Below, one piece after another: positions 51,015-60,440 of a DNA stretch of 64,000 nt. This stretch comes from an uncultured Mobiluncus sp. (GTDB lineage: Bacteria > Actinomycetota > Actinomycetes > Actinomycetales > Actinomycetaceae), in NCBI RefSeq assembly GCF_947254095.1, contig NZ_CAMYBV010000002.1, positions 76,791 through 140,790 on the forward strand, read 5' to 3'. A model generated the notes under the pieces. The model saw only the letters and a list, made by a program, of their open reading frames with translations. It made no database searches and was not told the DNA's origin. The first letter of the stretch is position 1. Every line of letters begins with the position of its first letter. The position numbers were made by a program, and so were the translations under genes.

Positions 51015-51116
51015 CTTATGCCCAAATTAGCGCTCGAATTACTGCCCGGAGCCCAGCAGCGCTAAACAAAATCTCCGCGCGGTCTTCGGTGCGGTGCCAG
51101 CCGGTGCGGGCGGCGT

Positions 51117-51593
51117 TTAGCTCGGGTCAGACTCGCGCAACATCTTGATATGGGGGATATTGTCCTCCAAGTAGGGTTCGGAAATCTGGCGGAACCCGAG
51201 GCTTTCATAGAACCCCTGGGCATAGACCTGTCCCTCCAGATAGATGGCCTCAGCGTGGAAACGCTCTTGAGCCACACGTATTCCTGCTTTCATGATTTCA
51301 GAACCCAAGCCCTGGCGGCGGCGCGCGGCAATGACGCGGCCGATTGCGACATATTCGCTCTCCACGCCGCGATCCAAGACGCGCAGGTAAGCCAGAATTT
51401 CGCCGTCCTGTTCCAGCCACACGTGCAGAGAACCCTCATCGCGCCCATCAATTTCCGGGTAAGGGCAAGCCTGTTCGACCACGAAAACATCCACCCGCAG
51501 TTTCAAAATCGCATACAGTTCCGTGTTGCTAAGCTGCGCAAAAGTCTTAACCTTGAGCTCCAAAGGTGACGCCTCCTGTGTCGTGGGTTTCAT
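51117..51593 (-). CDS. elaA: GNAT N-acetyltransferase, ElaA family
   Basis: A 158-aa acetyltransferase. The ElaA family start LSNTELYAILKLRVDVFVVE, the catalytic-domain block EIDGRDEGSLHVWLEQDGEI and the acetyl-CoA loop RVIAARRRQGLGSEIM are clear. The substrate is unknown in the whole family. The start is ATG 51593. It is divergent from parE, on the housekeeping side of the accessory island. Confidence 0.88.
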   Translation of the reverse strand: MKPTTQEASPLELKVKTFAQLSNTELYAILKLRVDVFVVEQACPYPEIDGRDEGSLHVWLEQDGEILAYLRVLDRGVESEYVAIGRVIAARRRQGLGSEIMKAGIRVAQERFHAEAIYLEGQVYAQGFYESLGFRQISEPYLEDNIPHIKMLRESDPS

Positions 51594-51727
51594 GCCTTAT
51601 CGGCCTTTTAGTCTACCAGCGGTTTACGGGGCCACACAGAGCAAAAACCGAGGGCACGGGAGCCAAAAAGCGGGACGCTCGGCAAGGCAACCTGCAGCGC
51701 GGCGCCGCTACGCATAGGATATAGCCC

Positions 51728-53839
51728 GTGGTTACTGCAAAAGATGTCTCGGATTACTCCGCTCACCACCTTTCCGTCTTGGAGGGGCTGGAGGCGGTGC
51801 GCAAGCGTCCCGCTATGTATATCGGTTCGACCGACAGGCGCGGACTTATGCACTGCCTGTGGGAAATCATCGATAACTCGGTTGATGAGGCCCTGGCGGG
51901 GTTTTGCGACCACATCGAAGTCGTGCTTTATCCCGACCATTCGGCGGAAGTGCGCGACAACGGACGCGGGGTGCCGATAGACGAAGTGCCCGGCACGGGC
52001 TTGAGCGGTGTGGAAGTCGTGTACACAAAACTGCACGCGGGCGGCAAATTCGATGCCGGTCTGTACAAGGTCGCGGGAGGCCTGCACGGGGTGGGAGCCT
52101 CGGTGGTCAACGCCCTGTCCGCCCGTATGGACGTGGCGGTAGACCGTGGCGGTTACACTCACGGTCTGCAGTTTCGCCGGGGCGAACCCGGGGTGTTCAG
52201 TGACACGGCGGAACTGAACCCCAACAACGCTTTCCAACCTTTCGAGCACTCCTCAAAGCTGACGAAACTCGGCAAGGTTAAGAAAGGCACCACCGGGACG
52301 CGGGTACGGTTCTGGGCAGATTTTCAGATTTTCCCCAAGGACGTTGACTTCAGTTACGAGGACCTGTCCAACCGGGCGCGCAAAACGTCGTTCTTGGTTC
52401 CCGGATTATCCATCACCGTCACCGACCTGCGTGGGGAGGAAACCCTCACCGACACGTTCTTGCACAAGGGCGGTACAGTCGACTTTGTGGACTATCTCGC
52501 GCCGGACCGGGCCATCACCGACACTTGGCAGCTACAGGGGAGCGGTACCTTTACGGAAATCGTGCAAGTGCCGAACCAGAAAACGGGTCACCTGGAACCC
52601 AAAGAGATGGAACGCACCTGCGAGGTCGACGTGGCACTGCGGTGGGGAGTGGGCTACGACACCGTGGAACAAAGCTACGTGAACATTATCGAGACCCCGG
52701 TCGGCGGTACGCACCTGGCGGGCTTCGAGGCGGGGCTGGTGAAAACCTTGCGCGCGGCAATCCAAGCCAACTCGCGCCGCCTGAAACTGGGCGCTAAAGA
52801 ATCGAAAATCGAGAAAGAGGACATTCTGGCGGGCATGACCGCCGTCATCACGGTGCGCCTGCCCGAACCCGAATTCGAGGGGCAAACGAAAGAAGCCTTG
52901 GGCAGCGCCAAAGTCAAGCCAATCGTGACCAAAGTCGTGACTGAGGGGCTCGAAGCGAAGCTGAACTCCCGGAAACGCGAGGACAAAAACCAAGTTTCCG
53001 CACTTCTGGACAAAATCGTGGCCGAGATGCGTTCGCGCCTGTCCGCCCGACTGTCCAAAGAGATTACGCGGCGGAAAAACGCGCTGGAAACCTCGACTCT
53101 CCCGACGAAACTTGTGGATTGTCGCAGCGACGACGTAGAGAAATCCGAGCTGTTCATTGTGGAGGGCGATTCCGCGCTCGGTACCGCGAAAGCCGCCCGG
53201 AACTCCGAATTTCAAGCCCTGTTCCCGATTCGCGGAAAAATCCTCAACGTGCAAAAGACCGGAACCGCCCAGATGCTGGCGAACGCGGAGTGCGCGGCGA
53301 TTATCCAGGTGCTTGGGGCCGGGTCGGGGCGGACTTTCGACATTTCACAAGCCCGGTACGGCAAAGTCATCATGATGACGGATGCGGACGTGGACGGGGC
53401 GCATATCCGCACGCTGCTGTTGACCCTGTTCTTCCGCTATATGCGGCCCATGATTGCTGCAGGCCGGGTTTTTGCGGCCGTTCCGCCGCTGCACCGGATT
53501 CAGGTCAACGCGAAAGGCAAGACGCCGGGCGAGTTCCGCTACACCTATTCCGAGGACCAGCTGCATAAGGAACTGGGGAAACTGGAGCAGACCGGGCGAA
53601 CCTATAAGGAACCCATCCAGCGCTACAAGGGTCTGGGCGAAATGGACGCTGACCAGCTGGCGGAAACGACCATGGATCCGCGCCACCGCACGCTGCGGAG
53701 AATCCGTTTAAGTGATGAAGCCGCTGTCAACCGGGCGGAAGAAGTCTTTGAGCTATTGATGGGTTCAGCAGTGCCGCCGCGGCGGGAATTCATTATCGAG
53801 GGAGCCTCTAAGTTGGACGCCGAGATGATTGACGCCTAG
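51728..53839 (+). CDS. parE: DNA topoisomerase IV subunit B (type IIA topoisomerase ATPase)
   Basis: A 703-aa GyrB/ParE protein. The GHKL ATPase site has EIIDNSVDEALAG and DNGRGVPID, with GLHGVGASVVNALS. The TOPRIM domain has EGDSA and MTDADVDGAHIRTLLLTLFF. The C-terminus is YKGLGEMDADQLAETTMDP. Actinobacteria usually carry gyrase near dnaA and this second pair beside sigA, so it probably acts as topoisomerase IV in decatenation; the distinction from gyrase is by position. The start is GTG 51728. ParC is at 55102-57648 on the other strand. Confidence 0.9.
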   Translation: MVTAKDVSDYSAHHLSVLEGLEAVRKRPAMYIGSTDRRGLMHCLWEIIDNSVDEALAGFCDHIEVVLYPDHSAEVRDNGRGVPIDEVPGTGLSGVEVVYTKLHAGGKFDAGLYKVAGGLHGVGASVVNALSARMDVAVDRGGYTHGLQFRRGEPGVFSDTAELNPNNAFQPFEHSSKLTKLGKVKKGTTGTRVRFWADFQIFPKDVDFSYEDLSNRARKTSFLVPGLSITVTDLRGEETLTDTFLHKGGTVDFVDYLAPDRAITDTWQLQGSGTFTEIVQVPNQKTGHLEPKEMERTCEVDVALRWGVGYDTVEQSYVNIIETPVGGTHLAGFEAGLVKTLRAAIQANSRRLKLGAKESKIEKEDILAGMTAVITVRLPEPEFEGQTKEALGSAKVKPIVTKVVTEGLEAKLNSRKREDKNQVSALLDKIVAEMRSRLSARLSKEITRRKNALETSTLPTKLVDCRSDDVEKSELFIVEGDSALGTAKAARNSEFQALFPIRGKILNVQKTGTAQMLANAECAAIIQVLGAGSGRTFDISQARYGKVIMMTDADVDGAHIRTLLLTLFFRYMRPMIAAGRVFAAVPPLHRIQVNAKGKTPGEFRYTYSEDQLHKELGKLEQTGRTYKEPIQRYKGLGEMDADQLAETTMDPRHRTLRRIRLSDEAAVNRAEEVFELLMGSAVPPRREFIIEGASKLDAEMIDA

Positions 53840-53933
53840 AATCGTCAGATAAGCTCCAGGTTGATATGCGGTTTTTTCACCGGTCACATTAACCAAGCTC
53901 ACGGCAACGGCTCCTAACAAGCGAGGGAGAGAT

Positions 53934-55043
53934 TTGGCTCAACTTTTTGCTTCCCCAGCCGCTACTCCAGGCATCACCTGGAAACCGCTGGAAGCCGCGC
54001 ATAAGCGGGACCTGATGCGGCTCATAGTCGATATGGAACGTATCGACAATCCGCCCTATCGTACTTCGCAGGCAGAAGTTGATTCGATTTTTCAATCCGA
54101 TTTTTGTGGCCTGAGCGCCTGGGACCAAGACTCGCGGATGGTCGCCTACGCCATCGTGCGTGTTGAGGAAACCGATGGAGTCCAGGCCATCTGTTCCGGG
54201 GGCGTAGAGACGAGTTGGCGGAATCGCGGAGTCGGTTCCATCATCTTTCAATGGGAAGTTCAAACTGCTCACGCCATGCTGGCGGAAAAGCCGCGACCGG
54301 CCCAGATTGTGTGTTTCGTGGACCAAGCAGCGAGTGACGCCGAACCGCAATTGCGAGCCAGCGGTTTTCAGCCCGCCCATACTTACCTGGAACTGCGCCG
54401 AGATTTGGCAGCACCGGGGGAACTGGTGGCACCCGGCCAGTATCTGGAAATTATCCCGTGGTCTGCGGATTTCGATGACCATGTGCGCCGGGCTCACAAT
54501 GAGCTGATGGCCCTGGCGGCAGGTGCTCCCGCCCAAGATCTGCAGACGTGGCAGTCGAACCGGCCCTTCTTTGCTCCCGAATGGTCTTTTATCGCCTTGG
54601 ACAAGTCCAGCGATGTAGCCGAGGTCGCGGGTTATCTGCTTTCCGCTCGCTACGAGCAGGACTGGGAGGCGATGGGGTTCACTCAAGGCTATACCGAAAT
54701 CCTGGGAGTCCTGCCCGATTATGCGGAAACCCAGGTCGCCGCGGCACTGCTGTCACACGCCATTGCGGCTTACCAGGAATCGGGAATGCAGTTCGCGGCG
54801 GTGGGGTTGGATCAAGAAAACCCGACTGAAGTCGCAAAACTTTATACTGATTTTGGGTATGAAGTTACGGGAGGCTCGACCGAGTGGGTGGTGAATCTGC
54901 CTGTCGAGGCGCAGAAGCCCGTGGACTCCTCAATTTTGCGTGAGGAAGTTGCCCAGATGAACCGTCAGTCAGCCGCCGCGCTGCCGACCCGAAAAGGAGA
55001 GAAAACAGGGCGTAGGGTTCCCCAAGCCCCGCCGGGAGCGTAA
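53934..55043 (+). CDS. Two-domain GNAT acetyltransferase
   Basis: A 369-aa protein with two GNAT-like domains. The first (about 20-150) has GGVETSWRNRGVGSIIFQWE as acetyl-CoA loop; the second (about 170-345) has EILGVLPDYAETQVAAALLSH and ends LYTDFGYEVTG. The last ~40 residues are basic and disordered. Homologous genes lie between parE and parC in related actinobacteria; the function is unknown. The start is TTG 53934 after GAGGGAGAG. Confidence 0.82.
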   Translation: MAQLFASPAATPGITWKPLEAAHKRDLMRLIVDMERIDNPPYRTSQAEVDSIFQSDFCGLSAWDQDSRMVAYAIVRVEETDGVQAICSGGVETSWRNRGVGSIIFQWEVQTAHAMLAEKPRPAQIVCFVDQAASDAEPQLRASGFQPAHTYLELRRDLAAPGELVAPGQYLEIIPWSADFDDHVRRAHNELMALAAGAPAQDLQTWQSNRPFFAPEWSFIALDKSSDVAEVAGYLLSARYEQDWEAMGFTQGYTEILGVLPDYAETQVAAALLSHAIAAYQESGMQFAAVGLDQENPTEVAKLYTDFGYEVTGGSTEWVVNLPVEAQKPVDSSILREEVAQMNRQSAAALPTRKGEKTGRRVPQAPPGA

Positions 55044-55101
55044 TGTATCGCTCTCGGCTTGTTTCCACCAGGCAAAAAAAGAAATATATTAAAATCCGGT
55101 A

Positions 55102-57648
55102 TCAACCAAAATAGGCGATATCAGATTTCAAGTTCGAGCCGGAACCGTCGCGGCGTTCGTCCAGTTCCGGCAGTTTGACTGGTTTACCTTTGGCGTCTAC
55201 GGCATGAATCGGATCCGGACCGACAAAAGCCATATCGAGGGCGTACTCGCCCTTGAGGAAACGCTGCACGCGCACCCCTTGTGCGCCCCGGCCCTTCACG
55301 GGATAGCGATCCAGAGGCGTGAGCTTAATGGAGCTTTGGTTTGCTCCGGGCATGGCGTTCATAATGGCGGCAACGGTGGCCACGGTGGTAGCCGCGACCA
55401 GCTCATCAGGGACGATTGCCCCGGCAATAACCCGCGTATTTTCTTTCAGGTTCATACCCGCGACCCCGCCCGCGTTGCGCCCTTGGGGGCGAACTTTACT
55501 CGCCGGGGTGCGCAGCAGCTGGGCATCAGTCGAAATCATCACGATTTGGGCGTCGTCCGGGCAAGCCCCGGCATAGACCAGCTGGTCAGTGTCTTCCAGG
55601 TTGATGATGCTAAACCGGTTTTGGGTGCTGGGATAGTCCGGACGCATCCGCTTCACGATGCCCTGTTCGGTCACCATACCGACCGTTTCGTCTTTATCCA
55701 AAGTGAGGATACCGACTACGGTTTCTCCGTCCTCCAATCGTGCTGCGGCTGACAGCTGCGGTGCTCCGTCAAAAGACCAGGGGGGTGCGCTTTCCGCGAG
55801 GCTCTCCGCAACGTTGTCCGCGGCACTTGCCGTCTCAGTCGAATCTGTTGACCCGGCAACACCGGAGCTGGCAGAGCCAGCCAGCGGGGACTTTTCCCCC
55901 GGAGGAAGATTCAACACGTCCAGGCGCACCACAAAACCCGATGAGGTGACGACCCCAAAGGACCCTCGCGTATGGGTCAAGATAGAGCCGGCGACCGTAC
56001 TGTTGAATCCCTCTAAGCGTGTCACGGGACCGGTATGCGCCAAGCGGATAGCCCGCCCGTCGGCACCCAGGACAATCCGGCAGGGTACATCGGGAACCTC
56101 CAAGGGCACATCCGTAACCGTCATCGCCCCCAAAACCGGCAGCGCGGCGTCTTCGGAAGCCGCCACGGCCGAACCGTCCTCTTCCATCAACACGGTGCGC
56201 CGCGGTGTGGACAGTTTTGCCGCGGTTTGGCGCAAATCATTTCGCACCACGTCATGCAGTTTCTCGGTGGACGCCAAAATCTGTTCCAGCTCGGCAATCG
56301 CTTGGCGCAGCTCGTCAGCTTCTGCCTCCAGTTCCAGCCGAGAAAACTTGGTCAAACGGCGCAACCGCAACTCGAGGATGAATTCCGCCTGGGCTTCGGA
56401 CAAATCGAACACCGTCATCAAACGTTGGCGGGCTGCGGCGGAATCATCGGAGGTCCGAATGACCTCGATGACTTCGTCCAGGTTCAGTACGGCGATGAGC
56501 AATCCATCGACCAAATGCAGGCGTTCCTGCTTTTTCTTCAATCTGAACTCGCTGCGCCGCCGCGTGACCTCAATGCGGTGATCGACAAATACTTGCAGGG
56601 CTGCTTTCAGTCCCAACGTGCGCGGCTGGCCATCGACCAGGGCGACCGTATTAATGCCGAAGGATTCCTGCAGGGGAGTGTACTTGTACAGCGAAGCCAA
56701 AACAGCCTCGGGATGAAATCCGTTCTTAACCTCGACCACCAGGCGCATTCCGTGAGTCCGGTCAGATAAATCCTGCCAGCCCGAAACACCCTTGACCTTT
56801 CCGGAGCTGACAGTTTCTTTCAGCTTTTCAGCAACCCTTTCGGGACCTACCTGGTAAGGTAGTTCGGTAATGACAATGCCGCGCTTGCGGGCCGTGACCT
56901 GCTCGATTGTGGCCCGGGCACGAGTGGTGAAAATTCCTCTCCCGGTTTCGTAGGCTTCGCGGATTCCGTCCAAGCCCACAATAATTCCACCGCCGGGAAG
57001 GTCCGGGCCAGGGCAGTACTTCATGAGTTCCGCGGTATCGGCTTGCGGATGATCCAGCAGGTAGATGGCGGCGTTGATGGTTTCGCCCACATTGTGGGGC
57101 GGAATGTTGGTGGCCATGCCCACCGCGATGCCATTCGCGCCGTTGACCAGCAGGTTCGGGAACGCAGCGGGGAGTACCGCGGGCTGGGTGAGCTGATTGT
57201 CATAGTTTGGCACAAAGTCAACAACATCCTCGTCCAAATCATCCACCAGAGCTAGGGCGGCGGGAGCCAGTCGAGCCTCCGTGTAGCGCGCCGCAGCGGG
57301 ACCGTCATCTAGCGAGCCAAAGTTGCCGTGACCATCGATAAGCGGCACGCGCATGGTGAAAGGCTGGGCCAGGCGCACTAGGGCATCGTATATAGCCGAA
57401 TCCCCATGCGGGTGCAGTTTACCCATCACGTCTCCCACGACGCGTTGCGACTTCACGTGCCCTTTGTCCGGGGTCAGCCCCATTTGTTTCATCTGGAACA
57501 GAATGCGGCGCTGGACCGGTTTCAGCCCGTCTTTCGCGTCGGGCAGGGCACGCGCATGAATGACTGAATAGGCATATTCCAGGAACGAGTGCTCCATTTC
57601 CTCGTTAATGTCGATGTCTTGGATGTGTTCGAGGGGGGAGTCAGACAT
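55102..57648 (-). CDS. parC: DNA topoisomerase IV subunit A
   Basis: A GyrA/ParC protein of 848 aa from ATG 57648 (MSDSPLEHIQDIDINEE; the frame is open to 57693 with weak sequence). The quinolone-determining region HPHGDSAIYDALVRLAQPF keeps Ser and Asp, the susceptible-type residues. The active-site Tyr is in AARYTEARL. GANGIAVGMATNIPPHN is conserved. The C-terminal beta-propeller (about 500-840) contains a low-complexity Ser/Ala/Glu insertion. It probably partners the upstream ParE subunit. Confidence 0.9.
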   Translation of the reverse strand: MSDSPLEHIQDIDINEEMEHSFLEYAYSVIHARALPDAKDGLKPVQRRILFQMKQMGLTPDKGHVKSQRVVGDVMGKLHPHGDSAIYDALVRLAQPFTMRVPLIDGHGNFGSLDDGPAAARYTEARLAPAALALVDDLDEDVVDFVPNYDNQLTQPAVLPAAFPNLLVNGANGIAVGMATNIPPHNVGETINAAIYLLDHPQADTAELMKYCPGPDLPGGGIIVGLDGIREAYETGRGIFTTRARATIEQVTARKRGIVITELPYQVGPERVAEKLKETVSSGKVKGVSGWQDLSDRTHGMRLVVEVKNGFHPEAVLASLYKYTPLQESFGINTVALVDGQPRTLGLKAALQVFVDHRIEVTRRRSEFRLKKKQERLHLVDGLLIAVLNLDEVIEVIRTSDDSAAARQRLMTVFDLSEAQAEFILELRLRRLTKFSRLELEAEADELRQAIAELEQILASTEKLHDVVRNDLRQTAAKLSTPRRTVLMEEDGSAVAASEDAALPVLGAMTVTDVPLEVPDVPCRIVLGADGRAIRLAHTGPVTRLEGFNSTVAGSILTHTRGSFGVVTSSGFVVRLDVLNLPPGEKSPLAGSASSGVAGSTDSTETASAADNVAESLAESAPPWSFDGAPQLSAAARLEDGETVVGILTLDKDETVGMVTEQGIVKRMRPDYPSTQNRFSIINLEDTDQLVYAGACPDDAQIVMISTDAQLLRTPASKVRPQGRNAGGVAGMNLKENTRVIAGAIVPDELVAATTVATVAAIMNAMPGANQSSIKLTPLDRYPVKGRGAQGVRVQRFLKGEYALDMAFVGPDPIHAVDAKGKPVKLPELDERRDGSGSNLKSDIAYFG

Positions 57649-57713
57649 GACATCAATTCTTACGATTTTTCCCGCTCTTACGCCGCTTGCCACACCGGCG
57701 AGGCCGGAAATGA

Positions 57714-58901
57714 TTGAATGGAAGGGTGAGTGAGACGGAATTTCACACTGAAATCATGGCCGCGGACGATTCTGATTTGCGCCTCGACGCTCTGCTGGTA
57801 AGCGAGTTCGAGGCAGCCGGATGGCCCCGTTTACCTCAGGGGCTGCCCTCCTCTCCGAATGCGGCGGGCAACCCCGCCGGCGCCCCAATCGTCCTCGTGT
57901 TGATTGACGGACTGGGGTGGTGGAACTTGAACGAATATCTGGGACACGCGCCGAACTTACGTGCCCTGGTGAAGACCGCCGCAGCCTCAGAGCAGCCCTT
58001 GACCGGCCGCAGTGTATGCCCCTCCACTACCGCGGCCGCCATCACTTCTACCCTGACCGGCATGGCCCCCGGACGGCACAATATGTTGTCCTACCAGTTG
58101 ATAGACCCGGTGGCGCAGGCGAAATTCAACTTGATTACTTTCGAGGAGTATCCGGGAGGAGTAGAGGAATTCCAAGCCGAACCGACTTGGTTTGAACGTC
58201 TCAGCGCGGCAAAAATTCCGGCTTTTGCGTTGGGGCCGAAAAAATTTATCGGCGGCGGACTGACGCGAGCTGCTCTGCGGGGCGCCACTTACGTGGCTTC
58301 GGAAAACTTGGATGCGCGAGCCCGTGACGCCGCAAATGTGTCGAAACAGGGTGGACTGACGTATTTCTATATGGCAGAAGTCGATCATGCCGGACACGGC
58401 TACGGAGTGGGGTCTGAGAAGTGGGTGAAGAACCTGGAAAAGGCCGATCGCGCGGTTGGAATCATGCTGGATAGCCTGGCACCTGGTGTGAGGGTCATCA
58501 TTACCGCGGACCACGGCATGTTGAACACGTCCCCAGAGGCTACCGTGAATTTGGCGAAGACTGCGGCGGCAGATTTCATCGCCGACACCAGCGGAGAGGG
58601 GCGAGCCCTGCACGTCCATGCCAAACCGGGATCCGCCGCGGCGCTACAAGTTAGTCTGCAGACGCTGCTGCCCGAAGCCAAAGTGTTGAATCGCAACGAA
58701 ACTGAGGCGTTATTTGCCTCCTATAACGGCACCGCGGTGCGCCGAACGGAACTGTTGGGCGATGTGGTGGTGTTCGCCGCGGGGACAGGCCAAACCTTGG
58801 ATTCACGCTTTTTCAAAGAACAGGTGTTCCAGATGAAAGGCTTGCACGGAGGCTTGAGCGAACAGGAAATGCGTGTCCCGATGCTGCGTTATTGCAGCTG
58901 A
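57714..58901 (+). CDS. Alkaline phosphatase superfamily protein (nucleotide pyrophosphatase/phosphodiesterase-like)
   Basis: A 395-aa enzyme of the type-I phosphodiesterase/nucleotide pyrophosphatase group. Metal-binding and nucleophile residues are in VLVLIDGLGWW, SVCPSTTAAAITSTLTGMAP (Thr nucleophile area), EVDHAGHGYG and ITADHGML. There is no signal peptide, so it is probably cytoplasmic. The start is uncertain: TTG 57714, GTG 57726 or ATG 57756. It is divergent from parC and converges with sepH, the common actinobacterial neighbourhood. Confidence 0.86.
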   Translation: MNGRVSETEFHTEIMAADDSDLRLDALLVSEFEAAGWPRLPQGLPSSPNAAGNPAGAPIVLVLIDGLGWWNLNEYLGHAPNLRALVKTAAASEQPLTGRSVCPSTTAAAITSTLTGMAPGRHNMLSYQLIDPVAQAKFNLITFEEYPGGVEEFQAEPTWFERLSAAKIPAFALGPKKFIGGGLTRAALRGATYVASENLDARARDAANVSKQGGLTYFYMAEVDHAGHGYGVGSEKWVKNLEKADRAVGIMLDSLAPGVRVIITADHGMLNTSPEATVNLAKTAAADFIADTSGEGRALHVHAKPGSAAALQVSLQTLLPEAKVLNRNETEALFASYNGTAVRRTELLGDVVVFAAGTGQTLDSRFFKEQVFQMKGLHGGLSEQEMRVPMLRYCS

Positions 58902-58908
58902 GAATGTC

Positions 58909-59994
58909 TCAGTCGGTCTTAGAGCCGAATAGAATCTCGTCCCATGAGGGCATGGCGGCACGACCCCGGCGCGTGGTGTGTTTGGCACTATCGGCGGGAG
59001 GCTGAGCTGGATTTGGCTGCAAATCCTCCATCCCCGGCAACACACCGTTTTCTGTAGTCCGTGCGGTTGGCTGAGCAGTTTTGGAGGACTGGCGTTTCGC
59101 GGTGTCGAGGGGCAAAACATCCGCGTCTGGCTGATCCGAAGCGGCGTCCGGGGCGGGTGCAGCTGGCGGCGCGGTCTCAGCGTCGGGAGCAAACCCGGAG
59201 GCGATAGCGGCTTCCATCGCGGAAACGTCGTCCTCTTCGTCCCCGGTCACCACGGAAAGCCGGGTTCCCCGAGCGGCGTTCAACTCATCTAGCAAGGCTT
59301 CGGTGGCGCTGGTTTCCGGAGACTGTGCCGGGACAGATTTTGTGGTAGTGCTGGGGGAGGCCTCAGCCTCTGGGTCGAAATCAAAACGGAAATGTCCCCG
59401 GTTCAACAGGGCGTCGGAACCGGCGGGGGTGGCGGTCTCGGTCAGCCAGCGCGCTTGTTCGTCCAATGCCGTCAACGTGCGGTTTTCGTGGTCAAAATCC
59501 CAGTTCGCCTCCAGCGCTTTGGCATCTTGCACAAACTCCAGGTGGACCAACCAGTTCTCGCCGGGCTGCCGGGTCGCGTCCCAGCTCAGAGATGTGGGGC
59601 TAACTCCGCGGGTGGCCAGACGATCAATCACCAGTTCGCCCAAGGCCGGCGCGTCCTTTTCCGGGGAAACACGAGTTTCCCGAGCCTGACGGGCGGCATA
59701 GATACGTTCCGCTAAAACTGGGGCTTCATAGCGCTTGACCTGTGCCAAGTCCAGACCGGCACTGGTGGCGACCTCTTGGGCAGAGGCACCGCCGCGAATC
59801 AAAGTTTGAATGTCTTTTGGACGTAAGTCCTGAGCGTCAGAGGCAGACAGGGCTGCTACGACTTTTCGGCGCTGCTGGCGCACGATGGAGCGCAGCTCTT
59901 CGTCAAGGGGTAAAAGGAAGCGCTCACCGTCTGCGTCAACCAAGACGAGGTGCTCGCTGTCAGTATGAATTCCAAGTAAAGAAAGACTGCGCAT
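58909..59994 (-). CDS. sepH: Cell division protein SepH (DUF3071)
   Basis: SepH of Streptomyces binds FtsZ and promotes its assembly. The N-terminus MRSLSLLGIHTDSEHLVLVD and the HTH-like segment LRPKDIQTLIRGGASAQEVA ... LAERIYAAR (about 55-100) are the conserved DUF3071 parts, followed by WDATRQPGENWLVHLEF and a long Ala/Pro/Asp-rich variable C-terminus. 361 aa. ATG 59994 is chosen for its AGGAGG site; an upstream ATG-like extension to 60021 lacks one. Confidence 0.9.
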   Translation of the reverse strand: MRSLSLLGIHTDSEHLVLVDADGERFLLPLDEELRSIVRQQRRKVVAALSASDAQDLRPKDIQTLIRGGASAQEVATSAGLDLAQVKRYEAPVLAERIYAARQARETRVSPEKDAPALGELVIDRLATRGVSPTSLSWDATRQPGENWLVHLEFVQDAKALEANWDFDHENRTLTALDEQARWLTETATPAGSDALLNRGHFRFDFDPEAEASPSTTTKSVPAQSPETSATEALLDELNAARGTRLSVVTGDEEDDVSAMEAAIASGFAPDAETAPPAAPAPDAASDQPDADVLPLDTAKRQSSKTAQPTARTTENGVLPGMEDLQPNPAQPPADSAKHTTRRGRAAMPSWDEILFGSKTD

Positions 59995-60134
59995 ATTTCC
60001 TCCTAAACTACACATTGCCAAAATCGTAGGCAGTTTTCACGTCAACCCGCCGTAACGTTGCCGAGAGGTCGCAATTTCCTTAAAGTAGTGCTAATATCGC
60101 GACGCACCGAAACTATTACTTTTAAGGGAGTGCA

Positions 60135-60440
60135 ATGGCTACCGATTATGATGCCCCGCGCAAGCGAGACGAGGAAAACCCTGAGGAATCTATCGAGGAA
60201 TTAAAGACTCAGCGAAAAAATTCCGAAGATGCTTCCGTTGATGAGGACGAAAATGAAGCTGCGGATTCCTTCGAGTTGCCTGGTGCGGACCTTTCCAATG
60301 AAGAACTCTCAGTTCGGGTAGTCCCTAAGCAAGATGACGAATTTGTGTGTTCGCAATGCTTTATTGTGCATCATGCGTCCCAGCTGGCAGGGATAGAAGA
60401 CGGCCAGCCGGTGTGCATGGATTGTGCGGGTGTAGCCTGA
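60135..60440 (+). CDS. DUF4193 family protein
   Basis: A 101-aa acidic protein whose conserved DUF4193 core is at the C-terminus: FVCSQCFIVHHASQLAG and PVCMDCAG, four cysteines that look like a zinc ribbon. The Glu/Asp-rich N-terminus (MATDYDAPRKRDEENPEESI) is also typical. Function unknown; it belongs to the sigA-TrkA conserved block. A good AAGGGAG site precedes ATG 60135. The stop overlaps the next ATG by one base (TGATG). Confidence 0.92.
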   Translation: MATDYDAPRKRDEENPEESIEELKTQRKNSEDASVDEDENEAADSFELPGADLSNEELSVRVVPKQDDEFVCSQCFIVHHASQLAGIEDGQPVCMDCAGVA

